Shown here: in pieces, positions 40,019 through 45,063 of the stretch
How positions within the stretch are numbered: the first letter of the stretch is position 1
Layout of the letters: each line of letters begins with the position of its first letter
NCBI GenBank assembly: GCA_018969405.1
Contig: JAGWYK010000011.1
Coordinates: 1-45,063, forward strand
Source: Acidobacteriota bacterium
Lineage (GTDB): Bacteria > Actinomycetota > Acidimicrobiia > Acidimicrobiales > Acidimicrobilacustridaceae
Length of the DNA: 45,063 nt
Direction of reading: 5' to 3'
Position numbers and translations under genes: made by a program
The notes under the pieces: model-generated
What the model saw: only the letters and a program-made list of their open reading frames with translations
What the model was told of the DNA's origin: nothing
Database searches by the model: none

Positions 40019-41188
40019 TCAGGCCGTGATGGAATCGGCCCTGGGGTCCCACTCCGCCAGATCGGCGAGGTGCGGGTTGTTCGAGAACACCTCGACGATG
40101 GGCTGATCGAGCTTCAGCCGCTTGAGCAGACGTCGGACCTCGAGTTCCTCGTTCCAGAGCACCAGGGTGACCACCACACCGGACTCGCCGGCGCGGGCGG
40201 TGCGACCCGAGCGATGCAGGTACGCCTTGTGATCCTCGGGCGGGTCGTAGTGGATGACCACGTCGACATCGTCGACATGGATGCCGCGGGCGGCGACATC
40301 GGTGGCCACCAGCACCGCCAGCCTGCCGGAGCTGAAATCGGCCAGTGCCTTCTCGCGCTGGCTCTGGCGGAGATCACCGTGGATGGATGCCGCCTCGACA
40401 CCCTCGCGGCGCAGATCGGCAGCCACCCGGTCAGCGGCGCGCTTGGTGCGCACGAACACGATGGTGCGCGTCGCCGCTGCGGCGATACGGGCGGCGACGC
40501 GGATCTTGTCCATGTCGTGCACCGCCAGGAAACGATGGGTCATCTGCTCGACGGTGACCTGCGGGGAGACGACCTCATGCATGGCGGGATCGGTCTGGTA
40601 CCGCTTGATGAGGGTGTCGACCACACCGTCGAGCGTGGCGGAGAACAGCAGGGTCTGATGGGTGCCGGGGATGTGCCGCAGGATCCACTCGACCTGCGGG
40701 AGGAACCCCATGTCGGCCATGCGATCGGCCTCGTCGAGCACCACCTGGGAGATGTCGTCGAGCGAGATCTCCTTGCGATCGATCATGTCGATCATGCGAC
40801 CGGGGGTGGCCACGACGATCTCGATGCCGCCCTCGAGCTCGGCGATCTGGGTCTCCATCTTGGCCCCGCCGTAGATGGCGCTGACGCCGACGGACCGGGC
40901 CCGGGCCAGCGGCTCGAGCTCGTCGCGCACCTGGATGGCCAGCTCGCGGGTGGGCACGAGGATGAGGGCACGGGGACGACGCGGCGTGGCCTTCGCCACC
41001 GTCTCGAGCAGCGGCAGACCGAAGGCGAGGGTCTTGCCCGAGCCGGTCTTGGCCTTGCCGCACACATCACGGCCGGCCAGCGCGTCGGGAATGGTGAGTT
41101 CCTGCACCGGGAAGGGACTGGTGATGCCGCGGGCCTCGAGGGCGGCGGCGAGATCTGCGGAGACGCCGAGATCGGCGAAGGTGGTCAT
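40019..41188 (-). CDS. DEAD-box RNA helicase
   Basis: The protein has 389 residues, essentially the helicase core. The Q-motif region is FPVQELTIP, motif I AKTGSGKT, motif Ia PTRELA, motif II DEAD, motif III SAT, and motif VI HRSGRTAR. It has no long C-terminal extension, unlike DeaD/CsdA. It unwinds short RNA duplexes in ribosome assembly or mRNA turnover. A weak GAGG ribosome site lies eight bases before the ATG. A leader of about 100 bases is likely: TAGCAT at 41289-41294 on the minus strand could be the -10, near a small ATGG/CCAT inverted repeat. Confidence 0.93.
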   Translation of the reverse strand: MTTFADLGVSADLAAALEARGITSPFPVQELTIPDALAGRDVCGKAKTGSGKTLAFGLPLLETVAKATPRRPRALILVPTRELAIQVRDELEPLARARSVGVSAIYGGAKMETQIAELEGGIEIVVATPGRMIDMIDRKEISLDDISQVVLDEADRMADMGFLPQVEWILRHIPGTHQTLLFSATLDGVVDTLIKRYQTDPAMHEVVSPQVTVEQMTHRFLAVHDMDKIRVAARIAAAATRTIVFVRTKRAADRVAADLRREGVEAASIHGDLRQSQREKALADFSSGRLAVLVATDVAARGIHVDDVDVVIHYDPPEDHKAYLHRSGRTARAGESGVVVTLVLWNEELEVRRLLKRLKLDQPIVEVFSNNPHLADLAEWDPRADSITA

Positions 41189-41302
41189 CAGGGGGGCCTC
41201 GGGGGGAGCGGGGGAACCGGCTGCGGTCGACGACCGTGCCCGGGTCCGGTGGTGCGACGCCCCTCAGGCGCCGCCGATATGGAAAACCATGCTACCCCCC
41301 GT

Positions 41303-41317
41303 GGGGCGCAACGCCCC
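41303..41317 (-). terminator. Small hairpin after the glutathione peroxidase gene
   Basis: GGGGCG/CGCCCC stem with a three-base loop, starting two bases past the stop at 41319. Confidence 0.5.
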
Positions 41318-41318
41318 T

Positions 41319-41807
41319 TCAGCCCGGCAGGACGGCCTCGATGGCGGCCACCAGCGCAGGATCCTCGGGATCGACGGTGGGGCGGAACCGGCCCACGATC
41401 TCGCCGCCGGGGGCCAGGAGGAACTTCTCGAAGTTCCACTGGATGTCGCCGGCCTCACCGGCCGCATCGGCGGTGGCGGTGAGCTGCTCGTAGAGGGGAT
41501 GACGATCCTCGCCGTTGACGTCGATCTTCTCGGTGAGCGGGAAGGTGACGCCGTAGGTGGACGAGCAGAACTCGGCGATCTCAGCCGGCGTACCCGGCTC
41601 CTGGCCCATGAACTGGTTGCAGGGCACGCCGAGCACGGTGAAGCCGCGCGCTGCGTACTGCTGCTGCAGACGCTCGAGGCCCTCGTACTGCGGGGTGAGT
41701 CCGCACTTGGAGGCCACGTTCACCACCAGCACGGCCCGATCGGCGTGGGCGCGGAGATCGGCGGGGGTGCCGTCGAGGTTGGCGATGCTGATATCGAGGA
41801 TGCTCAT
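41319..41807 (-). CDS. Glutathione/thioredoxin-type peroxidase
   Basis: The protein has 162 residues. The peroxidatic cysteine is C35 in NVASKCGLTPQY, with Q65 region PCNQFMGQEPG and W124-N125 in IQWNFEKFL completing the catalytic tetrad. Bacterial Cys-GPx proteins of this kind generally use thioredoxin. It detoxifies hydroperoxides. The ATG overlaps the Lgt stop (ATGA), so it is coupled to lgt. The usual GGQ of the family reads MGQ here, a minor variation. Confidence 0.93.
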   Translation of the reverse strand: MSILDISIANLDGTPADLRAHADRAVLVVNVASKCGLTPQYEGLERLQQQYAARGFTVLGVPCNQFMGQEPGTPAEIAEFCSSTYGVTFPLTEKIDVNGEDRHPLYEQLTATADAAGEAGDIQWNFEKFLLAPGGEIVGRFRPTVDPEDPALVAAIEAVLPG

Positions 41808-42718
41808 GATGGTTCCTGTTCCGTTGAGGGTGCTGGTGTGAGGTCTGTCGTCCGGTCCGTCGGCTGATCAGCCTGGTCCTCGGCCGTCGGGGCCGACGGG
41901 GAATCGTGCCGGTGACCGTCGGCATAGGGCTCGTCGGAGTCCTCGGGACGGCGTCGGACTCCTCGAAGCCCCAGTGCGAGCAGTGAACCACCGATGCCGA
42001 ACAACGACAACCAGATGTTCACCCGCAGGCCGGCGATGGTGCTGGCGGTGTCCACGCGCAGCGCTTCGATCCAGAGGCGGCCGAGGAAGTAGCCGAGCAC
42101 ATAGAGCGGCAGGATCGTGCCCGGCCGGAGCACCCGGCGACGATCGATGGCGATGAGGGTGCCGCACAGCGCCAGGTTCCAGAGCATCTCGTAGAGGAAG
42201 GTGGGCTGGAACACACTGGAACCGATGTACTCGAGCGGCCGGTGCACGGCGTCGATGCGCACACCCCAGGGCAGGCTGGTGGGGCGTCCGAACAGCTCCT
42301 GGTTCCACCAGTTGCCCAGGCGTCCGATGGCCTGGGCCAGCGGCAGCGCCGGCACCACGGCGTCGAGGATGGAGGGCAGACGCGCCCCGCGCCGACGGGC
42401 CGCCCACACCCCGACGGCGATGCCGAGGGCCATGCCCCCGGGGATGCCGAGGCCGCCCTGCCAGATCTTGAGGGCATCGAGCCAACGGCCCTCGTAGGAC
42501 CGCCAGTCGGTGAGCACGTGGTAGAGGCGCGCCCCGAGAAGACCGGCGGGCACCGCCCACACGGCGATGGCGTAGATGTCGTCGGGATCGCCACCCCGGG
42601 CCCGCCAGCGCACCCGGCCCAGCTCCACCGCCGCCACCACACCGAGGGCGATCATCAGCCCGTACATGTGGAACGGCCCCAGGGTGTTGGACCCCGGGCT
42701 GGGGATGGCGGCGAGCAT
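41804..42718 (-). CDS. lgt: Prolipoprotein diacylglyceryl transferase
   Basis: The protein has 304 residues and about seven membrane helices. The signature is GRLGNWWNQELFGRP, and the C-terminal region has FQPTFLYEMLWN. It transfers a diacylglyceryl group from phosphatidylglycerol to the lipobox cysteine of exported lipoproteins. A hydrophilic acidic tail of about 50 residues (residues 255-304) follows the last helix, which is typical of actinobacterial Lgt. The ATG overlaps the FadE stop (TGATG), so the three genes FadE, lgt and gpx form one coupled operon. Confidence 0.92.
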   Translation of the reverse strand: MLAAIPSPGSNTLGPFHMYGLMIALGVVAAVELGRVRWRARGGDPDDIYAIAVWAVPAGLLGARLYHVLTDWRSYEGRWLDALKIWQGGLGIPGGMALGIAVGVWAARRRGARLPSILDAVVPALPLAQAIGRLGNWWNQELFGRPTSLPWGVRIDAVHRPLEYIGSSVFQPTFLYEMLWNLALCGTLIAIDRRRVLRPGTILPLYVLGYFLGRLWIEALRVDTASTIAGLRVNIWLSLFGIGGSLLALGLRGVRRRPEDSDEPYADGHRHDSPSAPTAEDQADQPTDRTTDLTPAPSTEQEPS

Positions 42719-44523
42719 CAGCCGGCGAGGGTCTCTGCGTCGATGGCGTAGAGGTCGTCGAAGCCGGCGGCCACCGCAGGGGCGAGACCGGCCACGGCGG
42801 GCAGCAGGTTGGCGGCGTAGAACCGGGCGACGGTGATGCGGGCCTGCAGGTACTCGGCGTCGCCGACCCCGGCGTCGAGATCGGCCTGCGCCGCCAGGGC
42901 CGCCTCGGCGAGATAGCGACCGCCGGTGAGCAGACCGAACATGCGCAGGAACGGGGTGGCGCCGGCCAGCGCGTTGCGCACATCGGCCAGTCCGTGCTCG
43001 GTGAGCCAGGCCACCGTGTCGGTCACCACGCCGTGGGCGGCGGCCAACTGGGTGCGGATGACCTCGAAGCCGGTGCCGGCCGCGGCGAGGCGAGCATCGA
43101 GGGCGGCCACATCGGCGAGGAAGGAGCCGACGATGGCGCCGCCGCGCATGGGGAGTTTGCGGCCGACGAGGTCCATGGCCTGGATGCCGTTGGTGCCCTC
43201 GTAGATGGCGGTGATGCGGGCATCGCGGAAGTGCTGGGGGACCCCGCTCTCCTCGATGTAGCCCATACCGCCGTAGATCTGGATGGCCAGTGAGGTGGCC
43301 TCGATGCCCATGTCGGTGCCGAAGCCCTTGGAGATCGGGATGAGCAGTTCGACGAGATCCTGGGAGCGCTGACGCACCTCGGGATCGGGGTGATGGTTGG
43401 CGAGGTCGAGTGCTTCGGCGTTGACGTAGATGATGGCGCGCAGGGCGTCGATGATGGCCTTCATGGTGAGCAGCATCCGGCGCACGTCGGGGAGGTCGAT
43501 GATGAGCGACATCTCCGTGCCGGTGGCACCGGGGGCGCGTCCCTGACGACGCTCCTGGGCGTACTGCAGCGCGTCCTGATAGGAGCGTTCGGCGAGGGCG
43601 AGGCCCTCCAGCCCCACCGACAGGCGCGCGTTGTTCATCATCGTGAACATGTAGCGCATGCCGTGGTTCTCCTCGCCGATGAGATAGCCGATGGCACCGT
43701 CGTTCTCGCCGTAGCTCATGACACAGGTGGGGCTGGCCTTGATACCCATCTTGTGCTCGATGGAGACGCAGGAGACGTCGTTGCGAGCACCCAGCGACCC
43801 GTCGTCGCCCACGAGGAACTTCGGCACGATGAAACAGGAGATGCCCTTGGTGCCCGGGGGCGCGTCGGGGGTGCGGGCCAGCACGAGGTGGATGATGTTG
43901 TCGGCCATGTCGTGCTCGCCGAAGGAGATGTAGATCTTGGTGCCGGTGATGCGGTACGAGCCGTCGCCCGCCGGCACCGCCTTCGTGCGCACCGCACCGA
44001 CATCGGAACCGGCCTGCGGCTCGGTGAGGTTCATGGTGCCGGTCCACTCACCGGTGACCATGCGCTTGAGGAAGATCTCCTTCTGCTCCTCACTGCCGTG
44101 GTGCATGAGCAGGTCGATGGCGCCCTGCGTGAGCAACGGCGCCATGGAGAACGCCATGTTCGCCGAGGAGATGAACTCCTGCATGGCGATGCCGACGGTC
44201 CACGGGAAGCCACCGCCGTCGTAGGCGTCCGGGAACGGCACACCGCCCCATCCGGCATCGACGTAACGCGCGTAGGCATCGGCGAACCCGGTGGGCGTGC
44301 GCACCGAGTTGGTGGCGGGATCGAACACCGACGTCTCGACATCGCCGACCCGATTGAGCGGGGCGATGACCTCGGCCACGAACCGGGCGTTCTCCTCCAG
44401 CACCCCCTTGACCGTGTCGGGATCGAGGTGCGAATAGGCGGGCAGTTCACACAGGGCGGCGAGGTCGGCGACGTGGTCGAGGACGAACTCGACGTCGCGC
44501 AGCGGGGGGCGGTAGTCGGCCAT
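42718..44523 (-). CDS. Acyl-CoA dehydrogenase, FadE5-like
   Basis: The protein has 601 residues, in the size class of mycobacterial FadE5 (about 611). An N-terminal extension precedes the standard three-domain dehydrogenase, and a C-terminal acyl-CoA dehydrogenase-like extension follows it. Motifs include TMNLTEPQAGSD, the FAD-binding KMGIKASPTCVMSYG region and IYEGTNGIQAMDLVGRK, in which E442 is the probable catalytic base. It oxidises acyl-CoAs of broad chain length at the first step of beta-oxidation. A TACCCT -10 box lies seven bases before the ATG at 44523. It heads the operon containing lgt and gpx. Confidence 0.92.
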   Translation of the reverse strand: MADYRPPLRDVEFVLDHVADLAALCELPAYSHLDPDTVKGVLEENARFVAEVIAPLNRVGDVETSVFDPATNSVRTPTGFADAYARYVDAGWGGVPFPDAYDGGGFPWTVGIAMQEFISSANMAFSMAPLLTQGAIDLLMHHGSEEQKEIFLKRMVTGEWTGTMNLTEPQAGSDVGAVRTKAVPAGDGSYRITGTKIYISFGEHDMADNIIHLVLARTPDAPPGTKGISCFIVPKFLVGDDGSLGARNDVSCVSIEHKMGIKASPTCVMSYGENDGAIGYLIGEENHGMRYMFTMMNNARLSVGLEGLALAERSYQDALQYAQERRQGRAPGATGTEMSLIIDLPDVRRMLLTMKAIIDALRAIIYVNAEALDLANHHPDPEVRQRSQDLVELLIPISKGFGTDMGIEATSLAIQIYGGMGYIEESGVPQHFRDARITAIYEGTNGIQAMDLVGRKLPMRGGAIVGSFLADVAALDARLAAAGTGFEVIRTQLAAAHGVVTDTVAWLTEHGLADVRNALAGATPFLRMFGLLTGGRYLAEAALAAQADLDAGVGDAEYLQARITVARFYAANLLPAVAGLAPAVAAGFDDLYAIDAETLAG

Positions 44524-44530
44524 GCCCGGA

Positions 44531-44536
44531 AGGGTA
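44531..44536 (-). promoter_or_regulatory. -10 element of the FadE operon, leaderless
   Basis: TACCCT on the minus strand, seven bases before the ATG at 44523. Confidence 0.5.
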
Positions 44537-44557
44537 CGTCGTGCCATGCTGACCGGC

Positions 44558-45063
44558 ATGCCCGAGCTGACCTGGACCGGCCCCGACGACGCCGTGGCCC
44601 TCATCACGATGGATGCTGGCGAGAACCGCTTCGATCTCGACGTCGTCGAGCGGTGGCATGCCCTGCTCGACGAGGTGGCCGCCACCGAGGGACCACTGGC
44701 GCTGGTCACCACCGGGACCGGGAAGTTCTATTCGAACGGCCTCGACCTGGACTGGATGTCGGCCCATCCCGGCCAGAGCAGGGAGTTCCTGCGCAGCCTG
44801 CAGCGGCTGTGGGGTCGGGTGCTCGGCCTCGACTGTCTCACCGTGGCCGCCGTGAACGGCCATGCCTTCGGCGCCGGCGCGCTGCTGACCTCGGCCCATG
44901 ACCGCATCGTGATGCGCGCCGATCGCGGGTACTGGTGCATGCCCGAGCTCGATCTCGGCCTGCCCGTGGCCGAGGCGATGCTGCACCTCCTCCTCGCCCG
45001 GCTGCCCCGCACCACGATCGCCCGCGCCATCAACACCGGTCACCGGTTCACCGGACCCGAGGC
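44558..45063 (+). CDS. Enoyl-CoA hydratase/isomerase family protein (3' end outside window)
   Basis: At least 168 residues are present and the frame is open at the window edge. The oxyanion-hole segment is GKFYSNGLDLDWM (about 56-68) and the second is VNGHAFGAGALLTSAHD. The motif MPELDLGLPV resembles delta3,delta2-enoyl-CoA isomerases (one active-site Glu). The start could also be the ATG at 44546, but CATGCT at 44545-44550 lies seven bases before 44558 and fits a leaderless -10. It is divergent from the FadE operon with 34 bases between starts, so both are likely to be controlled together in fatty-acid oxidation. Confidence 0.85.
   Translation, partial: MPELTWTGPDDAVALITMDAGENRFDLDVVERWHALLDEVAATEGPLALVTTGTGKFYSNGLDLDWMSAHPGQSREFLRSLQRLWGRVLGLDCLTVAAVNGHAFGAGALLTSAHDRIVMRADRGYWCMPELDLGLPVAEAMLHLLLARLPRTTIARAINTGHRFTGPE

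Overview
The window is a GC-rich, tightly packed bacterial chromosome segment from an actinobacterium. The clues are the base composition, many leaderless gene starts, a probable 6C RNA, a FadE5-type acyl-CoA dehydrogenase, an actinobacterial-style Fpg/Nei glycosylase and a SAM riboswitch of the SAM-I/SAM-IV clan. A member of the Acidimicrobiia is plausible, but the sequence alone does not prove it. About forty protein genes and three tRNAs are supported. There is no CRISPR array, insertion sequence or phage module.

Region 1 (1-7947). A TetR repressor gene, cut by the window edge, is divergent from a five-gene run. The run encodes a fatty-acyl-CoA-reductase-like SDR fused to a HAD domain, a zinc alcohol dehydrogenase, a lactate-racemase-like (LarA-fold) protein, a PlsC acyltransferase and a MauE/DoxX-like membrane protein. 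The first three overlap at start and stop codons, and a palindrome sits between TetR and the run. This looks like an uncharacterised lipid or acyl-metabolite pathway and is the best candidate here for an undescribed system. The LarA-like protein keeps the cofactor-anchoring residues but lacks one catalytic histidine and one substrate arginine.

Region 2 (8048-17875). Central metabolism: aconitase, a five-helix membrane protein with a His-rich outer domain, a BKACE-type beta-keto acid cleavage enzyme, a 6C RNA with a clear promoter, citrate synthase with a leaderless start, an NADPH:quinone oxidoreductase and a lone molybdopterin oxidoreductase.

Region 3 (17930-25689). An MFS exporter, a CrtC/AttH-like protein, a GH13 alpha-glucosidase, tRNA-Val(GAC) with an unusual C33, a small membrane protein, tRNA-Cys(GCA), a secreted LPYTG-anchored surface protein and a second small secreted protein. 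Near-identical terminators follow the two secreted-protein genes.

Region 4 (25690-30960). A crotonase divergent from a malonyl-CoA-synthetase-like ligase, then a polytopic membrane (GT-C-like) protein and a regulator with two TetR-type DNA-binding segments.

Region 5 (31024-35318). An arsenic operon: ArsR fused to a phosphatase/arsenate-reductase domain, an aquaporin, ArsC and an ArsI-like C-As lyase, with a perfect palindromic operator. It is followed by an AT-richer islet carrying one DGQHR (DndB-like) gene with its own promoter inside an inverted repeat, a strong hairpin, a gene-free stretch and tRNA-Gly(GCC).

Region 6 (35372-45063). A small conserved protein overlapping a Ser/Thr-rich membrane protein, Fpg/Nei glycosylase, a PLP sulfhydrylase and MetX behind a SAM riboswitch, a DUF1330 protein, a DEAD-box helicase, a FadE-Lgt-glutathione peroxidase operon with overlapping codons and the start of another crotonase.
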